From Streptomyces sp. NBC_01717 (GTDB lineage Bacteria; Actinomycetota; Actinomycetes; Streptomycetales; Streptomycetaceae), in assembly GCF_036248255.1 (NCBI RefSeq), contig NZ_CP109178.1:2356001-2420000 (forward strand): a stretch of DNA of 64,000 bases, given 5' to 3'. The first letter of the stretch is position 1. Each line of letters begins with the position of its first letter. Positions 46,315-54,494 of this stretch are shown piece after piece. Below the pieces are notes generated by a model. It was not told the DNA's origin. It searched no databases and saw only the letters and a program-made list of their open reading frames with translations. The position numbers were made by a program, and so were the translations under genes.

Positions 46315-47031
46315 ATGAACCCCCAGGACCAGCGCGCCGACGGCACTGGCAACACGGCCCGCCCGACCGCGCCACCGCCCCTGCGCAGCGACGCGGAGCG
46401 CAACCGGGAGCGGATCATCGCCGCCGCACGCACAGTCTTCGGGCGCGACGGGCTGAGCGCATCGATGGCCTCGGTCGCACGGCAGGCCGGAGTCGGGATC
46501 GCCACCCTCTTCCGCCACTTCCCCGGCAAGGAGGACCTGGTCGCCGCGGTCTTCGCGGACCGAATGGAGACGTACGCGCAGGCCACCGCCGAAGCCCTGG
46601 ACGACCCAGACCCGTGGAGCGGCTTCACCGGCTACATCGAGAAGGTCTGCGCGATGCAGGCCGCCGACCGCGGCTTCGCCGACATCCTGACCATGAGCTT
46701 CCCCGGCGCCGAGGCCCTGGAGGCCCGGCGCACCGAAGCGTTCCACGGCTTCCTCGCACTCATCGGCCGCGCCAAGGACAGCGGGCAGCTACGCGAGGAC
46801 TTCACCAGCCGGGACCTCGTCCTGCTGCTGATGGCCAACGCCGGCGTCCTCAGCGCCACCGGCGACGCCGCCCCGGACGCCTGGCGCCGCCTCGTGGCGT
46901 GGATGATCCAGTCGTTCAGAGCACCCGCCCGCGGCACGCTGCCGGACCCGCCCGACGACGCCGCCCTGTACGAGGCCATGCGCCGCGCCAGCCGCGGCGT
47001 CAACTCCCCCGAGGCCGGGAAGCGGCACTGA
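46315..47031 (+). CDS. TetR-family repressor
   Basis: 238 residues. HTH at ~25-75 (RIIAAARTVFGRDGLSASMA, VARQAGVGIATLFRHFPGKE), then the ligand-binding helices. It presumably represses the divergent SDR gene and itself. A decayed paralogue lies 2 kb upstream at 44.1-44.7 kb, so this locus may have been duplicated. Confidence 0.93.
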   Translation: MNPQDQRADGTGNTARPTAPPPLRSDAERNRERIIAAARTVFGRDGLSASMASVARQAGVGIATLFRHFPGKEDLVAAVFADRMETYAQATAEALDDPDPWSGFTGYIEKVCAMQAADRGFADILTMSFPGAEALEARRTEAFHGFLALIGRAKDSGQLREDFTSRDLVLLLMANAGVLSATGDAAPDAWRRLVAWMIQSFRAPARGTLPDPPDDAALYEAMRRASRGVNSPEAGKRH

Positions 47032-47101
47032 GAGATCGTCTGGTGGCCCGACTTGGCTCCGGCTCATGACGACCGACCAGCGCTCCGGCGCGCACTCGCC
47101 G

Positions 47102-47308
47102 CTAGGGCTCTCGGCAGCAGTCGGGCACGGCGAAATGACGCTGCATGGAACCGCCCGGGGGGCCTTCGACCCACCAGGGGTTCTGGCGCAGCGTCAACTC
47201 ATGCCGCTCACGGCGCACTTCGATGACCTCGGCGGACATCTCCGGCGGGGGCACGACGTTGGCTGCCGAGACGGGCTCGGCGCGGCGGGCGAGTTGGTCG
47301 GTGAGCAC
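47102..47308 (-). CDS. 68-aa protein or gene fragment, unknown
   Basis: Translation from a GTG at 47308 contains RRERHELTLRQNPWWVEGPP and a Cys-Cys near the C-terminus. The composition looks coding rather than shadow-like, and the frame is open only ~5 codons further up. No family or ribosome binding site recognised. It could be the 3' remnant of a larger gene. The rest of 47032-47558 shows nothing else I can support. Confidence 0.35.
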   Translation of the reverse strand: MLTDQLARRAEPVSAANVVPPPEMSAEVIEVRRERHELTLRQNPWWVEGPPGGSMQRHFAVPDCCREP

Positions 47309-47558
47309 GGCGCCGGCGAGGGCTAGCTAGCGAGTCGTTTGCGGCGAGCGGCAAAACGCCGCCCGCTGACCGTGGAACCTCCGGCTCCTTGATCCGACTC
47401 AGCCTGGGCCGAGGAGGTCCATCACCTCCCCGGCCGGTACGGCGTCGACTAACCCGAGCACACCTGCTTCGACGGGGCAGCGTCCGTCGCAGCAGCGGTG
47501 CGCGCGCAACTCATGCTGCACATCCATTGGCCGATCCGCGTACCGCTGGCCACCGGCG

Positions 47559-48995
47559 TCAAAGACTGAATCCCTCGGCCATCCCTCCGAGGAGCGACGC
47601 CAAGTCTTCCGCCATTGCGAGCAAGGTCCGGTCCGAATAGGTCGGTCCCACGAGCTGTACGCCGATCGGGAGGCCGTCCGCGTTTCGCGCGACGGGCATG
47701 ACCAGGCTGGGCAGACCAACGTGGCTGGTGAGGTTGGCCCAGCCGGTCTGGTCGAAGAAGCTCCGCTCGACGCCGTCGACCGTGAGAGCGCGGGTGCCGG
47801 CCGGGATCGCTGCGGTGGGAGCGGCGGGGGTGATGAGGACATCGTGCTCGGCGTCGGCGAAGAACCGGTGCCACGTCTCCCGAAGCCGGAGACGCTCCTC
47901 GTTGGCGCGGAGCCAGGCGCGGTGTGTCTGCGTTCGGTGGCGGAGGAAGGTGGCCCGCGGGCTCGCGTCATCCTCTTGCAGGTCACGCGCCGCCTCGAGT
48001 TCGGCCGCGCCGGCTTCGTGGTCGGTGGCGGCCGTCGCGGTGGCGTGGAGGAGCTGCTCGAAAAGGCGGAGAGAGTCGGCGAAGCCGACCGGTCCCGCGG
48101 TGCGGATGACGTTCGCGCCCGCGGAGGCCAGTGCCTGCTCGACGGCGGCGAGAGCAGCTGCAGTTTCACGGTCGACGGGGCAGCTCGCGTCCTCGGCCCA
48201 CACCGCTACCCGGAGCTGGCCAACTGCGCGGCGCGCCGAAGACAGCTTCACGAGCCAGGGGCTGTTCTCGGCGGGTGACGGTGTCGTCAGCGCGTCGAGG
48301 AGCAGGCCGAGGTCGCGGGGGTGGCGGGCCAGGGGGCCGGGCGTGACCATATCGCTGCTGGTGATCCATCCCGGCGGGCGGGGGATGTGGCCGCGAGCCG
48401 GGACGAGTCCATGCGTAGGGCGCAGGCCGTAGACGCCGCAGTAGTGCGCCGGAAGCCTCAGTGAGCCAGCGAGGTCGCTGCCGAGGTCGGCGGGAGTCAG
48501 GTGGGCGGCGACTGCGGCGGCGGGGCCGCCGGAGGAGCCACCGGCAGTGCGCTCAGGATCATGGGGGTTGAGCGTGGGGCCGAACAGGCTGTTGTCGGTG
48601 TGCAGGTCCTGGCAGTACGCCGGCGTATTCGTCTTGCCCATGATCACGGCGCCTTGATGGCGAAGACGGGCGACCGCATCGGCGTCCCGTGCGGGTACGT
48701 GACCCGCCAGGTCCTCGGCGCCGCTGGTGGTGCGCAGGCCGGCCGTCTCGAAGCTGTCCTTGATCGTGAGGGGAAGGCCGTCGAAGGTTCCCCTGCTTTC
48801 GTTGCGGGCGCGACGTTCGTCTGCTGCTCGCGCGGCGGTCCGGGCCGCGTCGTCGTCGCGGGTGACGACGGCGTTGACGTGGCTGGCATCGATGCGGTCG
48901 AGATGGAGGTCGAGCAGCTCGCGGCTGGAGATCTCGCGACGGTCCAGGGCCTGGAGCTGGACGTGGGCGGGCTGGTGGGTGAGGTCGGTCGTCAT
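47559..48995 (-). CDS. Amidase-signature family hydrolase
   Basis: 478 residues. Ser-Ser-Lys catalytic triad: Lys in LPLTIKDSFETAG, Ser pair in RTAGGSSGGPAAAVAAHLTP and ADLGSDLAGSLRLPA. Hydrolyses amides such as acylamides or amide-containing metabolites; the substrate is not evident. Its ATG overlaps the stop of the upstream membrane-protein gene (ATGA), so it is the last gene of a four-gene minus-strand operon starting at 51186. Confidence 0.9.
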   Translation of the reverse strand: MTTDLTHQPAHVQLQALDRREISSRELLDLHLDRIDASHVNAVVTRDDDAARTAARAADERRARNESRGTFDGLPLTIKDSFETAGLRTTSGAEDLAGHVPARDADAVARLRHQGAVIMGKTNTPAYCQDLHTDNSLFGPTLNPHDPERTAGGSSGGPAAAVAAHLTPADLGSDLAGSLRLPAHYCGVYGLRPTHGLVPARGHIPRPPGWITSSDMVTPGPLARHPRDLGLLLDALTTPSPAENSPWLVKLSSARRAVGQLRVAVWAEDASCPVDRETAAALAAVEQALASAGANVIRTAGPVGFADSLRLFEQLLHATATAATDHEAGAAELEAARDLQEDDASPRATFLRHRTQTHRAWLRANEERLRLRETWHRFFADAEHDVLITPAAPTAAIPAGTRALTVDGVERSFFDQTGWANLTSHVGLPSLVMPVARNADGLPIGVQLVGPTYSDRTLLAMAEDLASLLGGMAEGFSL

Positions 48996-50200
48996 GCGGA
49001 GACTCGCTCAAGGTGGGGGGCTCGTGCGGGCTGGCGGGGCAGGTGGCGAGCGACGTCGAGGAGGGCGTCGATGTCGTCCATGGGCCGGCTGGTCTGGCGT
49101 TCGGAGTCGGCGAATTCGGTGAGCTGGTCGGGCGCTGGGCGGGCGCCTTCGGCCCTCGCGGCGATTCCGGCGAGGATCTGGTCGGCCGTGACGGCGGCAG
49201 ACAGCTCCTGGCCGTGGAGTCCTCGGGCCCGGTGGTGGGCTTCGCTGGCCTCGCGGACAGCGGCGTCGAGGTATTGGCGGATCACGAACCGGCCGTCCCG
49301 GATCTCGACTGCTCGGCGGTAGAGCCGGATCGAGATGCGGCGGAAGCGACGCCTCTGGGCCGGGTCGACGCGGTCGATCGGCAGCTCGATCTCGGGCGCT
49401 TCGCTGTAGAACGCCAGCCACAGGGGGCGCAGGCCGTAGTAGCTGCGGTACACCTTGATCCGGTACTGGACGCTCTGGGCCTGGTCGCTGATGGTGGGCA
49501 CGAGCCAGCCGATGAGCGTGAGCATGGCGCCGACATCGCCGCAGGTCCAGGCGAAGCCCTCCCAGCCTGCGAGGGAGGTGTCGAAGGCGCCAGCGATCAC
49601 GTTGCCGATGCGGACCGCGCTGTATCCGAGGGTGACGGTGGCCCCGAGGGCGACGATGCGCAGGCCGTAGCGGACGGACCCGCGGATGCTGCGGCGGGCC
49701 AGGCGCCAGCAGGCGCGGGCGAGGAACAGCTCGCCGATGGTGTAGGCCGTGACGTACAGGGTGAGGTACGCGGCGTACCAGTCGTCGTGCGCGTAGTACA
49801 GCGTGAAGTCGATCGGATGCGGCGCACTGGGCGTCAGCAGGGCGAACAGCACCAACAGTCCGGCGATCACCGCGAAGCTGGCCCCGAGCCACCGGCGACT
49901 CCGCCGGCGGGCGACATCGGGCGGGGATCCCCAGTACGTGAGGACCACCTGCTGACAGGCCAGGAGCGCGACCACGCAGCCTTGCGCGAGGGGCACGGAG
50001 AGGTTGACGGTGGCGAGGACTCGGTCGAGGTAGTTCCACATCGGCGTGATGGAGAACAGGAACGACAGTCCTGACAGCAGGAAGACGGCGGCCAGCGCGG
50101 TGGAGGCCGGGTCTCGGCGGCGGGTCGGCACGTCCCGCAGGAGGCAGAGGAAGCCGAGCGTGGCGACGACGAGGCTGATCGGATGGAGCAGGTCCTTCAC
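48992..50200 (-). CDS. MAB_1171c/DUF6545-like membrane protein
   Basis: 402 residues, GTG start overlapping the ImmA/IrrE stop. The N-terminal ~230 residues contain about seven membrane helices (for example ISLVVATLGFLCLLRD, LAQGCVVALLACQQVVLTYW). The C-terminal ~170 residues are a cytosolic domain with YGLRPLWLAFYSEAPEIELP and LYRRAVEIRDGRFVIRQYLD, as in MAB_1171c-type putative transporters. The recurrent partner of XRE and ImmA/IrrE genes in actinobacteria. Function unknown. Confidence 0.75.
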   Translation of the reverse strand: MKDLLHPISLVVATLGFLCLLRDVPTRRRDPASTALAAVFLLSGLSFLFSITPMWNYLDRVLATVNLSVPLAQGCVVALLACQQVVLTYWGSPPDVARRRSRRWLGASFAVIAGLLVLFALLTPSAPHPIDFTLYYAHDDWYAAYLTLYVTAYTIGELFLARACWRLARRSIRGSVRYGLRIVALGATVTLGYSAVRIGNVIAGAFDTSLAGWEGFAWTCGDVGAMLTLIGWLVPTISDQAQSVQYRIKVYRSYYGLRPLWLAFYSEAPEIELPIDRVDPAQRRRFRRISIRLYRRAVEIRDGRFVIRQYLDAAVREASEAHHRARGLHGQELSAAVTADQILAGIAARAEGARPAPDQLTEFADSERQTSRPMDDIDALLDVARHLPRQPARAPHLERVSA

Positions 50201-50709
50201 GTCCGGGCCTCCCGTCGGCGCAGCAGCGTGTGCGTGACCCGGTCCTGCACCTCGTCTCCGGAGGACTCGTCGCTGCGCAGCCACCGGTCGATGATCCGGC
50301 GCTGGAGCAGCGAAGCGAGGAGTTCGGTGTCCCGCTCCTCGTCCTCCTCGTACTTGGTACGCCCCAGCATCATCTGCACGGTGGCCGGATCCACACTGGT
50401 GATGAAGGACGGAGCCAGCGCGGACACCGGCCGGTTCTCATGGTGACCGAGCAGGAGGTGGCTGAATTCGTGGGCGATGATGTGGTCCTGGTGCAGGGAG
50501 CTGGTCCGCGGGTCGTAGAAGACGTGGACGGCACTCTCCGTGACGGCGCATGCCCCGCACACCGAGGGCGCCTGCTCCCGGGGCTCTAGGACCACCTTCC
50601 GTCCGGTACGGCGGGAGACCTCGTCGCTGAGATCGCGGATATTGGTGACGTGCGGGAGCTTCAGCTCGGCCAGAAGGTCAGGCCGGCGCAGCCTACGTGC
50701 AGACCACAT
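50197..50709 (-). CDS. ImmA/IrrE-family metallopeptidase
   Basis: 170 residues. Zinc motif HIIAHEFSHLLLGHHENRP (HExxH in HEFSH). ImmA/IrrE proteases cleave a partner XRE-type repressor in phage- and mobile-element-type switches. The preceding gene in the operon encodes an XRE protein 36 bp upstream, a natural partner. Coupled to the next gene by GTGA. Confidence 0.88.
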   Translation of the reverse strand: MWSARRLRRPDLLAELKLPHVTNIRDLSDEVSRRTGRKVVLEPREQAPSVCGACAVTESAVHVFYDPRTSSLHQDHIIAHEFSHLLLGHHENRPVSALAPSFITSVDPATVQMMLGRTKYEEDEERDTELLASLLQRRIIDRWLRSDESSGDEVQDRVTHTLLRRREART

Positions 50710-50745
50710 TGCTTTTCCTTGATCACTTACTGAACTAAGGCCGTT

Positions 50746-51186
50746 TTACGCGCCAGTTGAGGGCGGCAACCCCTCGGATTTTCGTACGCTCTCGACAATC
50801 CCCAGGACGGCGTCTTTTCCGTCCGCAGAGACGTCGGATAGGCGAAGAAGAACGTTTTTGATCTTCGCGTCCCGAAGCAGCGCGAGCAACTCAAGCTCCT
50901 GCACGGTCTTTTCAGCGACGGCATCGTCGAACCAATAAGCGGGATCCACCCCGAAAAACCCTGCGAGCGCTTCGAGATGACGCTTCGTCGGGTTATCGCG
51001 CTGCCCCGTCCGAAGGAGCCACAGGTACTGGGCCGACAGTTTGCCCAGGCCCCGCTTCTCCATCAGCTCGGCCACTTCAGCATTGCTGAAGGGGCCGCGA
51101 TCGGGCGGGTGCACCGTGTCGAACAGGCGGTTTAGGCGGTCCATGAGCCCCTTGGGGTTCACCTGACCTTCGATGGACTCTTTCAT
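50746..51186 (-). CDS. XRE-family HTH regulator
   Basis: 146 residues. HTH segment SNAEVAELMEKRGLGKLSAQ then YLWLLRTGQRDNP, followed by LEALAGFFGVDPAYWFDD. ATG at 51186 has AGGAAAGGA just upstream. First gene of the XRE-ImmA-membrane protein-amidase operon; a likely repressor of it and target of the protease. Confidence 0.85.
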   Translation of the reverse strand: MKESIEGQVNPKGLMDRLNRLFDTVHPPDRGPFSNAEVAELMEKRGLGKLSAQYLWLLRTGQRDNPTKRHLEALAGFFGVDPAYWFDDAVAEKTVQELELLALLRDAKIKNVLLRLSDVSADGKDAVLGIVESVRKSEGLPPSTGA

Positions 51187-51923
51187 GATCCTTTCCTGGG
51201 TGGACTTCGCAGCAACTTCAACCACCCTACCCCGCCATAAACGCCAGTTGACGGGTTGATCCCCCATATGGAAAGTTCTTCCTCACCAGCACGTTTCCGT
51301 GTGGCACGCCGCCTGTTTCAGGTCGACCTGTCCGTTTCTACCGGCAGGGGTACGCCGGAGGACGTGGCGCAAGCCACGTTCACCCAGCGACATGCGTCAC
51401 GTCTGGCCCGCAAAACTTTGATCCTCGACCAGAAAGCGCGGAGGCGACGGTGGAAACACCTCATCCACATCGCATTTCCGCTGCGGAGGACATTAGACAC
51501 TCGTTCCAATTCGGACACATTGGCACGATCTCGACAGTCGGGGCAACCGCGGCAACGGTGCCCCTCGACGCCGGAGGGCGGCCCGCGCCGAGCCCCACAG
51601 GGGGCTCCGGCGGCAGATCATGCGGTGACTCTCTGCAACCAGTACAGAGTTTAAGAACCAAGTCTGGATCTTGACACGGGTCCGTGCGTATGTTCGTCGT
51701 CCCCGGGCAGCCCGCCTGCGAGGACGGACGTGAGGAGCCCGAGAGCACGGACCGGACCGAGTAGGTCCCGCAAAACAGCGACGGCGCCCGAGAGCGTGAA
51801 CTCCCGGACGCCGAACGCTAAGTGGCACGTCCGCCCCGGCAAGGGCGGAGATTGCCCACCATCACCACGCTGAGTCCTTCCAGGGGCGCACCAGCGTGGC
51901 AACACTGCAAAGGGGAGTATCGC
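51187..51923. other. Gene-poor region ahead of the plasmid-like module
   Basis: About 740 bp without a supported gene. It must hold the promoters for the XRE operon and the Rep-like operon. TTGACA at about 51672 may be a -35. An inverted repeat CCACGCTG (51865-51872) / CAGCGTGG (51892-51899) lies just before the Rep-like operon. A replication origin here is possible, but I see no iteron array. Confidence 0.35.
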
Positions 51924-52070
51924 ATGTCTCCTGCCCTGCGCGAAAGGCCCTTCCGCCTGGCCTGCGCGGCAGCCACCTCCGTCTCGGCGCTTCAGCGCGC
52001 CGAGCCGAACCACACCATCCCGGCCCCGGCGAACCGCCGGCACCGCCCGCTCATCGGGAGCGGCCGATGA
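51924..52070 (+). CDS. 48-aa small protein coupled to the Rep-like gene
   Basis: ATG at 51924 preceded by AAGGGGAG six bases upstream, and the stop overlaps the next ATG (ATGA). Translation starts MSPALRERPFRLACAAATSV. Basic, no family. It may serve mainly to couple translation of the downstream gene. Confidence 0.5.
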   Translation: MSPALRERPFRLACAAATSVSALQRAEPNHTIPAPANRRHRPLIGSGR

Positions 52071-52972
52071 GCAGCGAGGCCCGCGAGTGGGTGTGGGAGC
52101 ACAGCTCCAGCCGGGGAGCGGCGCGCCTGGTCCTGCTCTCGATTGCCGACCGTGTGGCCGACGAGCAGTGCGTCTCCTGGGCCTCGCTGTCCAGCCTGGC
52201 CAAGCGCACGCGCGCTTCCGTGTCCACGGTGCGCGAGGCCATCGACCGCCTGGTCGACGCCGGTGAGCTGGAGCAGCTCGACGACCTCGTCGGCCCTCAG
52301 CGCAGCACGGTCTACCGCCTGCCTCTCGCCGCCGTAGCGGTTGCACAGGCTCTGCGAGCGCAGCAGCAGGGCGAGGTGGGGGACAGCGACACGGCAGCGT
52401 CAGACGAGCCCGCTGTCCCTCTGAAACTCCGGCTCTCAGCTCTGCGCCGATTCGGAATCCGTCCGCGTGAGGTGCCGGATTCCCCCGCGAGGGTCCGGAA
52501 ACCGGCAGTACCGGAAACCGGCAGGTCCCGACGGAAACCGGCACCTCGACGTACCGGAAACCGGCACAGCGATGTACCGGAAACCGGCACACAGAACCGT
52601 AGTGAACCTGATTTGAACCGGAGGTACAGCAGTGGTGGTGCGGCTGTCACCTCGGCTGCCGAGTGGCAGGTCGACCCAGCCACCCATGCGTGGGCCCGCC
52701 AGCAGGGACACCTCGATCGCCTCGGCGAGGAGGGTCTGCAGGCGGCCGACGCGAAGTGGCGTGCCCACCGCGCCGACTTCAAGCCGAGGCCGGCGGATGC
52801 CTGGGCTGCCGACTGGCGCTCCTGGGTCGCCCGAGAGCACGCCCCCAGTCGCCCGAACCTCTATGCCGTGCCCGGCAAGGGTCCGGCTGCACCCGGCGGC
52901 ATGACCCGGGCCGAGGCCCACACCGCCGCTCTCCTCGCCGCCCTCGACGAGCCGACCGGAACGGAGGGCTGA
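52067..52972 (+). CDS. HTH protein, Rep-like (plasmid replication-type)
   Basis: 301 residues. The N-terminal ~90 residues form a winged HTH (SWASLSSLAKRTRASVSTVR, IDRLVDAGELEQLDD) of the type found in plasmid replication initiators. A low-complexity middle with repeated ETG (VPETG, RKPAPRRTGNRH) follows. A C-terminal region (DAKWRAHRADFKPRPADAWA, DWRSWVAREHA) is typical of streptomycete plasmid and phage Rep-like proteins. The genes downstream (zinc finger, WhiB, SpdB-like, MobC, relaxase) support a mobile-element context. A plain regulator remains possible. Confidence 0.65.
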   Translation: MSSEAREWVWEHSSSRGAARLVLLSIADRVADEQCVSWASLSSLAKRTRASVSTVREAIDRLVDAGELEQLDDLVGPQRSTVYRLPLAAVAVAQALRAQQQGEVGDSDTAASDEPAVPLKLRLSALRRFGIRPREVPDSPARVRKPAVPETGRSRRKPAPRRTGNRHSDVPETGTQNRSEPDLNRRYSSGGAAVTSAAEWQVDPATHAWARQQGHLDRLGEEGLQAADAKWRAHRADFKPRPADAWAADWRSWVAREHAPSRPNLYAVPGKGPAAPGGMTRAEAHTAALLAALDEPTGTEG

Positions 52973-52974
52973 CC

Positions 52975-53691
52975 GTGGACCGCCGCGAAATCGCCGCCCT
53001 GCTGGCCTACATCGGCCGACTCGACCCCCGCACCATCCGCACCGACCAGGGCGAGGCCCGCGACCAGCTCGCCCAGTGGCACGAGCTGCTCGGCGACGTG
53101 CCGATGGTCACCCCGCACGGCTGGGACGCCCGCGTCGCCGCCCGCCAGCACATCCGCACCTCGCCGTTCCAGATCCTGCCCGCGGACGTCGCCCGTCCCT
53201 GGGAGAGCTACCGGCGCGACCGCCTGGCCCGGCACTCCGACCCCACGCCGTCCGTCGACCCGGACGACCAGGCCGCCTGGACCGCCGAGCTGGTCGGCAC
53301 CCGACGCGCCGTCGCCGCCGGCACCGCGCAGCCCGCACAGGCCCGGGCGATCACCACCGGTCGCGACGGAATCGACCCAAAGCTGGAGTCCCGGCTGCGG
53401 GAGATCGGCTCCTGCATACCGCCCGCCGCCCGTGCCGCCCTCGCGCCCTACCGGCCAGCGCGAGCAGCTCGTGAGGCCGCCGTCGCGCAGGGGCTGCCCG
53501 ACGCTCTGAGCGTCCGGTGCGAGTGGTGCCTGGCCCAGCCCGGCGAGCCGTGTCGTCGCCGCCGGATCGGCCCCGACGGCGGAGCGCGCGGGACCGCCCC
53601 GCGCGCCATCCCGCACCCCGGCCGCCTCGACCTCGCCGCCGCCCAGCAAGCCCAGCCGAGCGAGCAGGTCCAGCAGCCCGCCATGGCCTGA
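52975..53691 (+). CDS. Protein with C-terminal zinc-finger (CxxC...C) of mobile elements
   Basis: 238 residues. The end region RCEWCLAQPGEPCRRRRIGP, with a following His, resembles the short zinc-binding motif CxxCxAxPGxxC found in actinobacterial phage and plasmid proteins. The rest is Ala/Arg-rich and helical. GTG start two bases after the previous stop. Probable nucleic-acid binding; role unknown. Confidence 0.65.
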   Translation: MDRREIAALLAYIGRLDPRTIRTDQGEARDQLAQWHELLGDVPMVTPHGWDARVAARQHIRTSPFQILPADVARPWESYRRDRLARHSDPTPSVDPDDQAAWTAELVGTRRAVAAGTAQPAQARAITTGRDGIDPKLESRLREIGSCIPPAARAALAPYRPARAAREAAVAQGLPDALSVRCEWCLAQPGEPCRRRRIGPDGGARGTAPRAIPHPGRLDLAAAQQAQPSEQVQQPAMA

Positions 53692-53852
53692 CCGGCGCAT
53701 CCGGCACGTGCACCCCGTCCGGTGCACCGCCACCCAACACCACCGTCCCGCCCCGGCTGCGGCGCACGCCCTCGCACCGCAGCCGGCACCCGACGCCGCA
53801 TCCGCCCAGCACCGCCCCAGCCGGCCGCCGCGGCAGCACATCGGAGACCCCC

Positions 53853-54494
53853 TTGCGCCACATCACCACCCACGACGCGCCGGCCACCGGCCTGCGCGGC
53901 GTCGGAGACACCAGCTGGCACACCCGCGGAGCGTGCCACGGCATGGACGTCGAGGACGCCAACGCCGTCTTCTTCCCCGGGCCCCGGGACCACGAGGACA
54001 TCGCCGAGGCGAAGGAACTGTGCGGCTGGTGCCCGGTACGCCGGGACTGCCTCGACTTCGCCCTGGAGAACGTCCTCAAGGAGGGCATCTGGGGCGGCCT
54101 CACCGAAGCCGAGCGGCGCCCCCTGCACGACGGACTGCCCCAGCGCCTCGACTACCGGCGCGTGACGGCCTTCTTCCAGGGACGCGACGTGCACCTGACC
54201 GAGGCCGAGCGGCAGGTCGTCATCGACCACGCCTACGTACGCGGCTGGCGGCCCGACCGGCTCGCCGCTGCCCTGCAGATCAGCCACAAGCACGCCCGTG
54301 ACCTGCTCCGGCAGGCTGCCAACAAGGTGTTCGACCGCGACCGCACCTACGGCGTGCCGCGGCCCAAGAAGAAGCGGAAAAAGACCACTCCGGCAGCAGG
54401 GAGCCCCGCGCCCGCCGCACCCGGCACACAGCAGCCGGTATCCCGCCCGGCAGCGTCGACTCCGGCGCACGCCCCTCTCGGAAAGGCCGCATGA
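53853..54494 (+). CDS. wbl: WhiB-family transcriptional regulator, TTG start
   Basis: 213 residues. Four cluster cysteines are present: one in RGACHGMD, three in LCGWCPVRRDC. The GIWGGLTEAERR turn is also present. WhiB proteins bind a [4Fe-4S] cluster and sigma factors. The chain is about twice usual WhiB length, with a C-terminal HTH-like extension (RLAALQISHKHARDLLRQ region) and a basic Lys/Pro tail (PKKKRKKTTPA), suggesting direct DNA contact. TTG at 53853 has GGAGA upstream. Coupled to the next gene by ATGA. Confidence 0.8.
   Translation: MRHITTHDAPATGLRGVGDTSWHTRGACHGMDVEDANAVFFPGPRDHEDIAEAKELCGWCPVRRDCLDFALENVLKEGIWGGLTEAERRPLHDGLPQRLDYRRVTAFFQGRDVHLTEAERQVVIDHAYVRGWRPDRLAAALQISHKHARDLLRQAANKVFDRDRTYGVPRPKKKRKKTTPAAGSPAPAAPGTQQPVSRPAASTPAHAPLGKAA

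Noticed and set aside
51256-51654. 132-codon frame beside the XRE operon
   Set aside because: No domain, no ribosome binding site, composition of a shadow frame; treated as intergenic.
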